A DNA stretch of 64,000 nt from an uncultured Thalassolituus sp. Its GTDB lineage: Bacteria > Pseudomonadota > Gammaproteobacteria > Pseudomonadales > Oceanobacteraceae. Below are positions 9,265 through 17,943 of this stretch, piece after piece. Each line of letters begins with the position of its first letter. The first letter of the stretch is position 1. The notes beneath the pieces are model-generated. The model saw only the letters and a program-made list of their open reading frames with translations. It did no database searches and had not been told where the DNA came from. Both the position numbers and the translations under genes were made by a program. The DNA lies in the NCBI GenBank assembly GCA_913061435.1, contig CAJXUK010000001.1:186001-250000 (forward strand). Direction: 5' to 3'.

Positions 9265-10824
9265 TTATTCTCTGCTTTGGCACACGGAAGGCAATGTTGC
9301 TTGCGTTAGCGAAGTGTAGCCATAATCGCGGTTAGCGTCGTCTTCCTGAAAAAATGCATTTACAACCAACAGCTCATTATTTTCAAAAATAAAGCCAGTC
9401 GGCAGCTTTGCATTTTGACCAACTAGAATCGACTCACACGTGGTAGCGCTTGTTACGGTGCCGTTAAGCTTATGCCGCATTGAAGTACCATCATCTTTAA
9501 TTTCAACTAAGCCAGAAGCCTCATCATCACCTTCGGCAACCCAACCCCAAACACCCACTTGCTGACTAGAATCAATAGGGGAGGCCAATGTTTCATTCAA
9601 CGCAGCGTCTACCGTAAACGAGCTAATCTTAAGTTCAGTGCCCGGATCACTGGCTAATAACTCACCTCTAGTTACTGTTGATTCACCATTAATGATTGTG
9701 GTTAATACATAGTTTGCATCTTCCTTACTACCAACAGAAGGATCAAAGCGGACATACACATCAAATTCACCTTCTGGCATTTTATAGTCATAGGCGATTG
9801 TTTCGGGCCCAAAAGTGCTGCTAGACCGATCAAAAACACCTAAAGACGAATCACCAGACAACTCACCACCAAAAGGTTGGTTTTCAGATACAATTTCAGA
9901 ATTAGAAGGTGACTCCACAAAAAGCTGCAGGTTTTGATCTGCATCCCAAGTCAACGCCACACGCACATCGGCTGTTAGTGTTGCCACTGCAGTTAAATCC
10001 AAAGTTTGCTTACCAAGCCAATTAGATTCTGTTTCGAAATCAAGGCTTTCTATATCAGTAATTGTTGCTGCTGCAGTGGCGGCAATAGGGTATACCGTAA
10101 AAAATGCAGTTTCAGTAAAGCTCTTATTTAAAAAGTATTCAGCATAAGACCAGCCTTTAAAGGTGAGAACTGTACCATCGGCTGAATTAAAGGGAAGAAA
10201 AGCAAACAGGTTAGGAATAAGTTCAACCAAGTATCCAGCCAGTTTCTTTCCGGCAGGTATAGAAGCATTTCCTGCGGTAAAAGTAAGATCGGTAACTGCA
10301 TCAGCCGAGATAATAATATTAGGCGAATTAGTAACCGTTACATTAGGTAATGAATTAGGAATGTCCAAGTTAGCAGCTAAGTCTACAAAGCCGTTACTGG
10401 GGGATCCAAAAACATTATCAACAGTTAATGCCACAGGCTCAGCAGGCTCGACAGTATCGCCGCCAGTTTCACCACCGCCAGTTTCACCACCGCCAGTTTC
10501 ACCACCGCCAGTTTCACCACCGCCAGTTTCACCACCACCAGTTTCACTACCGCCAGTTTCACCACCGCCAGTTTCACCACCGCCAGTATCACCACCACCA
10601 GTTTCATCACCACCAGTTTCATCACCGCCAGTTTGATCACCGCCCGTTTCTTCATCAGTTGAGTCATTACCGCCAGAGTTAGAACCATCTAAAACCGGCG
10701 TATCGTTGGCATCATTAACCGATCGATTAGAAGATTCACTGCTATTCCCACCGCACGCTGCTAGCGCACCGCAAAAAACAAAGGCCATTAGCAATGTTTT
10801 TTTATCCAAATAATTAAGACTCAT
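9265..10824 (-). CDS. Lipoprotein with Gly-Glu-Thr repeat linker, unknown function
   Basis: A 519-residue lipoprotein. The signal peptide ends in the lipobox LAAC (Cys about residue 24), so the mature protein is lipid-anchored. It is followed by a Ser/Asn/Asp-rich spacer and then about 60 residues of pentapeptide repeats built from Gly, Glu and Thr, encoded by about twelve 15-base units. The remainder (from about residue 130) is a beta-rich region with no motif I recognise; DVYVRFDP around the middle resembles a beta-sandwich pre-peptidase-type strand, which is only a weak hint. The repeat linker probably holds the folded part away from the membrane. Function unknown. Confidence 0.75.
   Translation of the reverse strand: MSLNYLDKKTLLMAFVFCGALAACGGNSSESSNRSVNDANDTPVLDGSNSGGNDSTDEETGGDQTGGDETGGDETGGGDTGGGETGGGETGGSETGGGETGGGETGGGETGGGETGGGETGGDTVEPAEPVALTVDNVFGSPSNGFVDLAANLDIPNSLPNVTVTNSPNIIISADAVTDLTFTAGNASIPAGKKLAGYLVELIPNLFAFLPFNSADGTVLTFKGWSYAEYFLNKSFTETAFFTVYPIAATAAATITDIESLDFETESNWLGKQTLDLTAVATLTADVRVALTWDADQNLQLFVESPSNSEIVSENQPFGGELSGDSSLGVFDRSSSTFGPETIAYDYKMPEGEFDVYVRFDPSVGSKEDANYVLTTIINGESTVTRGELLASDPGTELKISSFTVDAALNETLASPIDSSQQVGVWGWVAEGDDEASGLVEIKDDGTSMRHKLNGTVTSATTCESILVGQNAKLPTGFIFENNELLVVNAFFQEDDANRDYGYTSLTQATLPSVCQSRE
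10461..10640 (-). repeat. 15-bp coding minisatellite (about 12 units) in the lipoprotein gene
   Basis: On the + strand the unit is CGCCAGTTTCACCAC with single-base variants, repeated about twelve times in register. Because the unit is a multiple of three, gain or loss of units changes linker length without a frameshift. Confidence 0.9.
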
Positions 10825-11045
10825 TTCTCACTACCTTCAAACGGAACCACAGATTATAAAACTTTAAAACGATCATTTTACAGTATCTAAAACACCGCAC
10901 ACAGCTTAATCTACTAGCACAAACCATTCATACATTAGCAGTCGAGCTAGATCAATGCATTCGATACTCATTATCTAAGATGTTGTGTTAAAGTAATAAG
11001 AGTTTTACGTTTACTTTTCGTCTAAAATTTACCTATCGGATTCCT

Positions 11046-12512
11046 ATGATCACTCCTGTCATTATGGCTGGCGGCAGCGGCACACGTTTATGGCCTTTGT
11101 CGCGCACTGCGTTTCCTAAGCAGTTTATTGCGTTAACCTCTAAATTATCGATGCTGCAAGAAACCGCGGCACGACTTTCTGGGCTTACGGGTGCTACAAA
11201 ACCCATGGTGATCTGCAACGAAGAACACCGTTTTTTGGTGGCAGAACAAATGCGCCAGCAACAGCTGCAGCCTTCTATTTTGTTAGAGCCAGTAGGGCGT
11301 AATACCGCGCCTGCGATTGCTTTGGCGGCTATTCAGGCAATGAAAACCGATAAAGAAGCTGTTTTGTTGGTTTTGGCCGCCGATCATGTCATTGAAGATG
11401 TGCCTGCTTTTCAGCAGTGTGTGAAAACCTTATTGCCGCAAGTACAGACGGGTAAGTTTGGTACTTTGGGTATTGTGCCAACAGAAGCCGCGACAGGTTA
11501 TGGTTATATTAAGCCGCTTGATACTTCTTCTGATTCTGCTGCGAAAACAGAAAGCTCTGCAGTTCAAACCGTGTGTGAGTTTGTTGAAAAGCCAGACGCA
11601 GAAACCGCTGCCAAATATGTGGCCGACGGCTATTTGTGGAACAGCGGTATGTTTTTGATTCGTGCTGATCGTTATTTGGAAGAGTTGAAAAGTTTCCGCA
11701 CCGATATTTATGATGCATGTGTTAAGTCTATGGTATCGACACAGCAAGATTTGGATTTTGTGCGCATTGATAAGACCGCGTTTGAAACGTGCCCTGATGA
11801 GTCGGTTGATTATGCGGTGATGGAGCCATTGGCGGCTAAGGGCGAGGTTGTGGTTGCGTCTTTGGATGCAGGCTGGAACGATGTTGGCAGTTGGTCGGCG
11901 CTTTGGGATATCGCTAATAAAGATGAGCAGGGCAATGTGATTGCTGGCCAAGATGAAGATAATTTCATTCTGCAAGACAGTTCAAATTGTTATGTGTATG
12001 GCACCGATGTGAATGATGGTTCGGGTCGCATGATCGCAACTTTGGGCGTTGAGAACTTGGTGATTATTGATACCCCTGATGCTTTGTTGGTTGCCAATAA
12101 AGAGAAGGTTCAAGACATTAAAGCGATTGTGGCGAAGATTAAGGCGTCTGGCCGCACGCTACACCACCAGCATCGCCAAGTGTACCGCCCTTGGGGGATT
12201 TATGATTCCATCGACAGTGGCAAACGTTACCAGGTGAAGCGCATTACGGTTAAGCCAGGGGCTAAGTTGTCGGTGCAAATGCATCATCATCGCGCCGAGC
12301 ACTGGATTGTTGTATCGGGTACGGCGAAAGTCACCAATGGCGATAAGACGTTTTTGGTGACCGAGAATGAATCGACTTATATCCCGATTGGCCAAGTGCA
12401 TGCTCTGGAAAACCCAGGTGTATTGCCGCTGGAAATGATTGAGGTGCAAAGCGGATCGTATTTGGGTGAAGACGATATTGTACGTTTTGAAGATAAATAC
12501 GGTAGAGCATAA
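11046..12512 (+). CDS. manC: Mannose-1-phosphate guanylyltransferase / mannose-6-phosphate isomerase
   Basis: Bifunctional enzyme of GDP-mannose synthesis (ManC/AlgA/CpsB type), supplying mannose or its derivatives to polysaccharides. The N-terminal nucleotidyltransferase has the signature GGSGTRLWPLSR (residues 8-19) and FPKQF, then EPVGRNTAPAIALAA, FVEKP, WNSGMF and WNDVGSW. The C-terminal cupin isomerase domain has the metal block QMHHHRAEHW and PIGQVHALEN. Length of 488 residues is normal. The last 57 bases of the gene, with 24 bases beyond it, are repeated 777 bases downstream. No polysaccharide gene cluster adjoins it, so it acts as a stand-alone supplier here. Confidence 0.94.
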   Translation: MITPVIMAGGSGTRLWPLSRTAFPKQFIALTSKLSMLQETAARLSGLTGATKPMVICNEEHRFLVAEQMRQQQLQPSILLEPVGRNTAPAIALAAIQAMKTDKEAVLLVLAADHVIEDVPAFQQCVKTLLPQVQTGKFGTLGIVPTEAATGYGYIKPLDTSSDSAAKTESSAVQTVCEFVEKPDAETAAKYVADGYLWNSGMFLIRADRYLEELKSFRTDIYDACVKSMVSTQQDLDFVRIDKTAFETCPDESVDYAVMEPLAAKGEVVVASLDAGWNDVGSWSALWDIANKDEQGNVIAGQDEDNFILQDSSNCYVYGTDVNDGSGRMIATLGVENLVIIDTPDALLVANKEKVQDIKAIVAKIKASGRTLHHQHRQVYRPWGIYDSIDSGKRYQVKRITVKPGAKLSVQMHHHRAEHWIVVSGTAKVTNGDKTFLVTENESTYIPIGQVHALENPGVLPLEMIEVQSGSYLGEDDIVRFEDKYGRA

Positions 12513-12536
12513 AAGACATTTGCATTATGTAGGTCG
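12456..12536 (+). repeat. 81-bp direct repeat, copy 1 (manC 3' end)
   Basis: Covers the last 57 bases of manC and 24 bases beyond, running into the foot of a REP. It matches 13233-13313 at 78 of 81 positions (differences at 12465, 12467 and 12531). The offset between copies is 777 bases and the DUF1275 gene lies between. Confidence 0.95.
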
Positions 12537-12550
12537 CCCTTTAGGGCGAC
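12529..12550 (+). repeat. REP palindrome (GTAG type)
   Basis: GTAG foot, stem GTCGCCC / GGGCGAC, loop TTTA. Relative to the copy at 13306 the inner stem bases are swapped (CCC/GGG versus GGG/CCC), keeping the hairpin while changing its sequence. Confidence 0.8.
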
Positions 12551-12576
12551 AAGCTGCACAAAAATCTGAGGTTGTT

Positions 12577-13242
12577 GTGATTTCGAAATTACCCCGATGG
12601 GTGGAGTACGGTGCGTTTATTTTGGCTTTTGTGGCCGGGCTTATTAATGCCATTGGTTTGCTGGGGTTTAAGCACCAATCTATCTCGCATTTGTCGGGAA
12701 TCGCAACATCTTTGGGGACGAGTCTTATCGATGCGCCATTTTTGGATTCTTTTAATCTGGCGATGATTTTGCTTAGCTTTCTTTTTGGGGCGGCGATTTC
12801 GGGTTCTTTTCTGCGCAGCGGTTCTCTTCGCTTAGGCCGTAATTACAGTTTTTTATTAGTGATTGAGGCGTTGCTTTTAATTCTATCGGTTTTCTTTTTA
12901 ACCAGTGATTCGATGGGTGGGCATTATCTCGCTTCGGCGGCTTGTGGTTTGCAAAACGCTTTGGTAACTCGCTTCAGTGGGGCGGTTGTGCGTACGACTC
13001 ACGTTACCGGTATTTTTACCGATTTAGGTTTGATGTTGGGTGCGCGTTTGCGTGGCGAAAAATTTGATGTGCGTAAGGCTTTTCTGTTTATTTTGATCGT
13101 TTCTGGCTTTATTTCTGGCGGCACGTTGGGTGCTGTTTTGTTTCCTATTATGTATTTTAATGCGCTGTTTATTCCTGCCGGCATTTGTTTATTATTAGCG
13201 TTGGCTTATGCTATTTATACGTCGAAAGTGGGTCGTATTTGA
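12577..13242 (+). CDS. DUF1275 (YoaK) family membrane protein
   Basis: Integral inner-membrane protein of about six helices, family DUF1275, function unknown. The family blocks are present: AGLINAIGLL near the start, HLSGIATSLG, GLQNAL followed by RTTHVTGIFTDLG, and two C-terminal helices. Start GTG at 12577 has GAGG 5 bases before it; the reading frame extends upstream through the REP and manC end but that part is not coding here. The stop TGA (13240-13242) lies inside the second copy of the 81-bp repeat and depends on one of the three bases that differ between copies. The gene is bounded by REPs and by the duplicated manC end, suggesting it was inserted as a unit. Confidence 0.82.
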   Translation: MISKLPRWVEYGAFILAFVAGLINAIGLLGFKHQSISHLSGIATSLGTSLIDAPFLDSFNLAMILLSFLFGAAISGSFLRSGSLRLGRNYSFLLVIEALLLILSVFFLTSDSMGGHYLASAACGLQNALVTRFSGAVVRTTHVTGIFTDLGLMLGARLRGEKFDVRKAFLFILIVSGFISGGTLGAVLFPIMYFNALFIPAGICLLLALAYAIYTSKVGRI

Positions 13243-13313
13243 GCGAAGACGATATTGTACGTTTTGAAGATAAATACGGTAGAGCATAAAAGACATTTGC
13301 ATTATGTGGGTCG
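13233..13313 (+). repeat. 81-bp direct repeat, copy 2 (remnant of manC 3' end)
   Basis: Second copy of 12456-12536, including the manC stop region and the 24 bases after it, again running into a REP. It has no coding role other than supplying the last codons and stop of the DUF1275 gene in a different frame. Confidence 0.95.
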
Positions 13314-13327
13314 GGGTTTAGCCCGAC
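13306..13327 (+). repeat. REP palindrome (GTGG variant foot)
   Basis: Stem GTCGGG / CCCGAC around a TTTA loop, with GTGG in place of the GTAG foot. It begins within the last bases of repeat copy 2. Confidence 0.7.
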
Positions 13328-13342
13328 AGGTTGTTACCCTAT

Positions 13343-13376
13343 CTAGTTACCCTACCTAAAGGGTAACCTAGATTTT
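13343..13376 (+). terminator. Probable terminator after the DUF1275 gene
   Basis: Hairpin CTAGTTACCCT / AGGGTAACCTAG (one bulged base) with a short loop, followed by ATTTTT. Confidence 0.6.
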
Positions 13377-13450
13377 TAAGTGATGCGGTATTTACTGGTT
13401 GCTTCTTTCGCTGTAAATGCCTATAACAAGGTTACTAGTTAATTATATTT

Positions 13451-13510
13451 GCTTAAGCTGAACCATTTTCGCTTAAGCCGCATTATTTTTGCACAAGCTG
13501 CACTTAAACC
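13451..13510 (+). repeat. Three 20-bp-phased imperfect repeats upstream of rnk
   Basis: Units begin at 13451, 13471 and 13491 with GCTTAAGCTG, GCTTAAGCCG and GCACAAGCTG, each preceded by a T-rich tract. The spacing of exactly 20 bases is close to two helical turns. Could be protein-binding repeats in the rnk upstream region. The rest of the 13328-13603 gap holds only the terminator above and no gene that I can see. Confidence 0.6.
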
Positions 13511-13603
13511 TCTAGGCTACTTCGATGCATTTCGGAGTGTTAGCCCGTGGTTTTAGGGTGGCTTTTTGCGTTTTTTGGATTGTAAAAAAGTAAGGACATA
13601 GAG

Positions 13604-14017
13604 ATGAACAACGAAAGACCGGCTATTACTATCTCTTCTTTAGATGCAGATAGACTGTATAAATCGATTGAATCGGTACCTGCGACTGTTTCTGGTGTTA
13701 AAGAGCTAGAAGCTGAATTAGATCGCGCAAATATTGTTGAGCCTAACGAAGTTCCAGGCACAATTATTACTATGAACTCGACAGTTGATTTTATTGTTGA
13801 AGCAACTAATGAAGAGTTTGTGTTGACTTTGGTTTATCCAAAAGATATTGACCAAAGCGGCGAGAAAATTTCTATTCTTGCGCCAGTGGGTAGTGCGCTT
13901 TTGGGCTTGGCTCAGGGCGATAAAATTGAATGGCCCCGCCCAGGTGGCGGTATGATTACGGTACTGATTAAAGAAGTTACTTATCAGCCAGAAAGAGCAG
14001 GAGAGCTTCACCGCTAA
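13604..14017 (+). CDS. rnk: Nucleoside diphosphate kinase regulator Rnk
   Basis: Rnk is a small GreA/GreB-related protein that binds RNA polymerase and influences nucleoside diphosphate kinase levels. The 137 residues match the family size. It has a short N-terminal coiled-coil region (SGVKELEAELDRA) and the C-terminal FKBP-like GreA/B domain, with TIITMNSTVDF, LVYPKDID, ILAPVGSALLGL and GDKIEWPRPGG. The ATG follows AAGGACATAGAG, a good binding site. It stands alone, between a terminator upstream and the M16C peptidase gene 77 bases downstream. Confidence 0.9.
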   Translation: MNNERPAITISSLDADRLYKSIESVPATVSGVKELEAELDRANIVEPNEVPGTIITMNSTVDFIVEATNEEFVLTLVYPKDIDQSGEKISILAPVGSALLGLAQGDKIEWPRPGGGMITVLIKEVTYQPERAGELHR

Positions 14018-14094
14018 GCGGTGAAGTTCCACATCTAGTTATTAGTTCAGTAGACAATTAAATAGACAAAATATTCAAAGAGGCAAAGTTATAT

Positions 14095-17031
14095 ATGACT
14101 CAGGTTAAATCTGCGTTCGAATTTATTAGCAGTACAGAAGTTAGTTCCCTTAATTTAACCGTTGAGCATTATCAGCATACCAAAACGGGTGCTGTTCATT
14201 ATCACCTTGCCTCAGATAATCAAGAAAAAGTATTTATGGTGGCGTTGCGCACCATGCCTAAAGACAGCACCGGTGTGGCGCATATTTTAGAACACACGGC
14301 ATTATGTGGTAGCGAAAAATACTCAGTGCGCGATCCCTTTTTTATGATGACACGTCGCTCGCTAAATACTTTTATGAACGCTATGACCAGCAGCGATTGG
14401 ACCGCGTATCCGTTTGCGTCGCAAAACGATAAAGACTTTGACAATTTATTAAGTGTGTATTTGGATGCTGTTTTCTTCGCCAATTTAGATGAGTTGGATT
14501 TTGCCCAAGAAGGCCATCGTGTTGAATTTGAAGAAATGGAAAACCCTGAAACCGATTTGGTTTATAAAGGCGTGGTTTTCAATGAAATGAAAGGCGCGAT
14601 GTCTTCGGCGGTTAGCCAGTTATGGCAGAAAATCAGCAAGCATTTATTCCCAACCAACACCTATCACTACAACAGTGGTGGTGAGCCGTCTGAAATCACC
14701 AACCTTACTTATGATCAGTTAAAGACTTTTTATAAAAGCCACTATCACCCAAGCAACGCCATCTTTATGACCTTTGGTGATTTGGATGTAGTTGATTTGC
14801 ATCAGAAGTTTGATCAGCAAGCATTGGCAAGATTCGATAAGCAAGAACACCAGTGGGCAGTACCGTTAGAACAACGTTTGGCTGCACCGATGCGGGTTGA
14901 AGAATCTTATGCGATAGAAACCGAAGATGAAGATTCTCTAAGCGATAAAACCCATCATGTTGTTGCTTGGTTGTTGGGTGAATCTGCCAACTTAAAAGAA
15001 CAATTAGAAGCGCATTTGTTATCGCAGTTATTACTGGACAACAGTGCTTCGCCGCTGCGTAAAGCGTTAGAGAAGTGCGAATTTGCTTCTGCGCCTTCTC
15101 CTATGTGTGGGTTAGAAGACTCTAATCGTGAAATGAGTTTCATGTGTGGTATTGAAGGCAGTAATGTTACTGATGCAGATGCGTTTGAAAAACTAGTATT
15201 TGATGTTTTAAACGACGTTGCTAAAAACGGCGTTGCCCAAGAAGAAATCGATTCGGTTTTACACCAGTTAGAATTCCACCAACGAGAAATTGGTGGTGAT
15301 AGTCATCCTTACGGCATGCAACTTATTTTTAGTGGCATGAGTGCAGCGACTCATTATGGCGACCCTGTGGCGATGATTAATATCGAGCCTGCCTTAGAGG
15401 CACTGAAAGAAGATGTTAAAAATCCTAGCTTTGTTCAAAACTTAGTTAACAATTTACTTCTCAGTAATCGTCATTTTATTCGCTTAACCTTACGTCCCGA
15501 CAATCAGTTAGGCGCAGAAGAATTACGCATAGAAAAAGCAAAACTGAGCAAAAAGAAAGCAGCGTTAAGCGAAGAAGAAGCACAAGCGATTGTAGCGCAA
15601 TCGCTAGCGTTAAAAGCCCGCCAAGAGCAAGAAGACGATAGTGATATTTTGCCATCTGTAGGTTTAGAAGATGTGCCCAATGAAATAAAATATCCATTGC
15701 CCGACGATGAAGCAACGCGCCAAGCAGCCAATGTTGCCGCAAACGTGACCAGCTACAGTACAGGCACAAATGGCATTGTTTATCAGCAGTTAATTGCCAA
15801 TTTGCCTCAGCTGTCGGCGCAAGAATTACAGTTGTTGCCACTGTTGGGTTACACCTGGACAGAAGTGGGTGCCAGCGGCGATTACTTGCAGCAGCAGCAA
15901 AAGCAAGCGGCGTATTGCGGTGGTATTTCAAGTTATGCCAGCATTAAACCTAAAGCCATTAATACAAATAACGGCGAAGATGAGTTACTGGGTTATTACA
16001 CGTTTTCGGGTAAGGCCCTTGCAAGTAATCAGCAAGCATTTAGTGATTTAATGCGCGAAACTGCATTACAAGCGGATTTCTCGGATACCGAGCGAGTAAC
16101 TGAACTGTTTGATCAAATCACCGCTCGTCGCTTACAGGGTATTACTGGCAACGGCCATGGCTTAGCAATGCAAATTGCATCGGCACAAGTGTCGCCGCAT
16201 GCTGCCTTGATGAGTGATATTTCTGGTTTGCCGTTAACTCAGCGATTAAAAAACAACAAAGCAGATCAGCAGTCGTTAGCAAGCGACTTACAGGCTTTAC
16301 AGCAAAAAGTTGTTAGCCAGCCTACCGAAGTATTGATTATTCAAGACAAAGATCAATTATCCGCTCACGCTAAGTCGGTTAGCTCATGGCAGCAAGCGTA
16401 TCAAGAAGATGAGTTTGTGATAGATGCTAAAGACTCCGCCGTTTTAGCTAGTAGCGGTAATCATGCTTACTGGATGGTTGATAGCCAAGTGAATTTTTGT
16501 GCCATGGCATTTGCAACGGTCAATCAATTACACCCTGATGCTCCGGCGTTGTCGGTCGCTGCCGGTATTTTGCGCAACGGTTTTTTGCATACGGCTATTC
16601 GTGAAAAAGGCGGCGCTTACGGAGCAGGGGCAACGCAAGATTCTAGCTTAGGCATTTTTAAGTTTTATTCTTATCGTGATCCACGCATTGAAGGCACGTT
16701 TGACGATTTTGTTGGGTCCCTTAATTGGTTGTTGAACGATGCCAAAGACGAAGGTTTGGTGGAACAGTCTATTTTAGGCATTATTGGTTCGATGGATCGC
16801 CCCAGTTCACCAGCAGGTGAAGCTAAGTTGATTCACCATGCACTTAAAGCAGGCCGCACACCAGAGCGCCGCTTGGCCTATCGTCAAGGGCTTTTGGCAG
16901 TTACATTAGCCGATGTTAAGCGCGTAGTTCAAACCTATTTGCTTACCGGCGAAGGCAAAAAAGCCGTGGTAGCACCAAAGGGCACCGCCGATGTGGCGGC
17001 TAAATTAGGATTGAATGCAATCGAACTGTAG
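14095..17031 (+). CDS. M16C insulinase-family metallopeptidase (PreP-like)
   Basis: Large zinc peptidase (978 residues) of the M16C/presequence protease type, which degrades short unfolded peptides in a closed chamber. The inverted zinc motif HILEH is at residues 63-67 and the third ligand glutamate would be in the following helix region (VVFNEMKGAM). The four-domain architecture is implied by length and by the late conserved block EKGGAYGAGA. There is no signal peptide, so a cytoplasmic location is inferred. A hinge segment rich in Lys/Glu (about residues 465-510) joins the two halves, as expected. Monocistronic in appearance. Confidence 0.9.
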   Translation: MTQVKSAFEFISSTEVSSLNLTVEHYQHTKTGAVHYHLASDNQEKVFMVALRTMPKDSTGVAHILEHTALCGSEKYSVRDPFFMMTRRSLNTFMNAMTSSDWTAYPFASQNDKDFDNLLSVYLDAVFFANLDELDFAQEGHRVEFEEMENPETDLVYKGVVFNEMKGAMSSAVSQLWQKISKHLFPTNTYHYNSGGEPSEITNLTYDQLKTFYKSHYHPSNAIFMTFGDLDVVDLHQKFDQQALARFDKQEHQWAVPLEQRLAAPMRVEESYAIETEDEDSLSDKTHHVVAWLLGESANLKEQLEAHLLSQLLLDNSASPLRKALEKCEFASAPSPMCGLEDSNREMSFMCGIEGSNVTDADAFEKLVFDVLNDVAKNGVAQEEIDSVLHQLEFHQREIGGDSHPYGMQLIFSGMSAATHYGDPVAMINIEPALEALKEDVKNPSFVQNLVNNLLLSNRHFIRLTLRPDNQLGAEELRIEKAKLSKKKAALSEEEAQAIVAQSLALKARQEQEDDSDILPSVGLEDVPNEIKYPLPDDEATRQAANVAANVTSYSTGTNGIVYQQLIANLPQLSAQELQLLPLLGYTWTEVGASGDYLQQQQKQAAYCGGISSYASIKPKAINTNNGEDELLGYYTFSGKALASNQQAFSDLMRETALQADFSDTERVTELFDQITARRLQGITGNGHGLAMQIASAQVSPHAALMSDISGLPLTQRLKNNKADQQSLASDLQALQQKVVSQPTEVLIIQDKDQLSAHAKSVSSWQQAYQEDEFVIDAKDSAVLASSGNHAYWMVDSQVNFCAMAFATVNQLHPDAPALSVAAGILRNGFLHTAIREKGGAYGAGATQDSSLGIFKFYSYRDPRIEGTFDDFVGSLNWLLNDAKDEGLVEQSILGIIGSMDRPSSPAGEAKLIHHALKAGRTPERRLAYRQGLLAVTLADVKRVVQTYLLTGEGKKAVVAPKGTADVAAKLGLNAIEL

Positions 17032-17156
17032 ATTAGAATGATTCGCATCAAGTTTTAGTGTTATAAGTCGTTTCTGGCTGGCGATATAAGTACTTTAAGG
17101 TTGCTTTTCGTTATGCTGGCAGCGGCTTTTTTATGTTAATTGCAGGAAGATGTTTG

Positions 17157-17942
17157 ATGAGTGTGTTTTGGTGTGATGCCGCCCGAAAATTTGCATTAAG
17201 TATTGGTTTAATCAGCAGCAGTGTGTTTACTTTTGCCGATACCGATGCACTTAAAGAAGGGCGCTCGGAAGTTGCGAAAGGTGTTAGTAGCGCTGCCAAA
17301 TCTCAGCAAAAGATCAACAATACTGACGACGCTTTGCAAGCGCTTTTGCAAGAGTATCGCGAGACTAATAGCGAGATTGATCAGCTAAAGCTTTACAACA
17401 AGCAAATGACGGCGATCGTGGCAAATCAAGACGCAGAAATTCAAAAAATTGATCAGCAAGTTCGTGAGATTGAATTTACCGAGCAAGGCATTTTGCCATT
17501 AATGAGCCAAATGCTGGATTCGTTAGATCAGTTTAACCAATTAGACCTTCCTTTTTTGCAAGCAGAGCGAGCGACTCGTTTGGCTAAGCTACGTAATTTA
17601 ATGAGCCGTGCTGATATTACGGTCTCAGAAAAATATCGCCGTGTTTTAGAAGCTTTTCAAATTGAAGTGGAGTATGGGCGTACACTAGAAACCTACCGCG
17701 AAAAGGCCGACGACAATATTGTTTATGATTATTTGCGCATTGGGCGCACCTCTCTATACCGCTTAACACTGGCTGGCGATGCAGCTTGGGCTTGGGATAA
17801 AACCCGTGCTAATTGGCAGCCTTTAACCAAAGATGTTTTACGTGATGTGCGAAAAGCGCAAAATGTAGCCCGCCAAACAGCTGCTCCAGAGCTATTAACT
17901 TTGCCTTTGCCAGCACCGGCTCAGTTTAAGGGGGCGCAATAA
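17157..17942 (+). CDS. DUF3450 protein, first gene of TonB2-type operon
   Basis: Predicted periplasmic protein (261 residues) of family DUF3450, regularly found at the head of TonB2-type operons. ATG at 17157 is chosen because CAGGAAG lies 7 bases upstream; an in-frame ATG at 17133 would read through that site. A signal peptide ends near TFAD. The mature part is mostly a long coiled coil (about residues 35-120) followed by a helical domain ending in a Pro/Ala-rich tail. Its stop is one base before the TtpC-like gene. It is presumed to assist the energising complex across the periplasm; the detailed role is not known. Confidence 0.85.
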   Translation: MSVFWCDAARKFALSIGLISSSVFTFADTDALKEGRSEVAKGVSSAAKSQQKINNTDDALQALLQEYRETNSEIDQLKLYNKQMTAIVANQDAEIQKIDQQVREIEFTEQGILPLMSQMLDSLDQFNQLDLPFLQAERATRLAKLRNLMSRADITVSEKYRRVLEAFQIEVEYGRTLETYREKADDNIVYDYLRIGRTSLYRLTLAGDAAWAWDKTRANWQPLTKDVLRDVRKAQNVARQTAAPELLTLPLPAPAQFKGAQ

Positions 17943-17943
17943 C

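Noticed and set aside
10163-10636. Open frames rich in PPVS or HRQF on the strand opposite the lipoprotein repeat
   Set aside because: They are antisense readings of the 15-bp minisatellite; no start context or family match.
12439-12576. Upstream extension of the DUF1275 frame
   Set aside because: It overlaps the end of manC, the 81-bp repeat and a REP, while GTG at 12577 has a good binding site and matches the family start.
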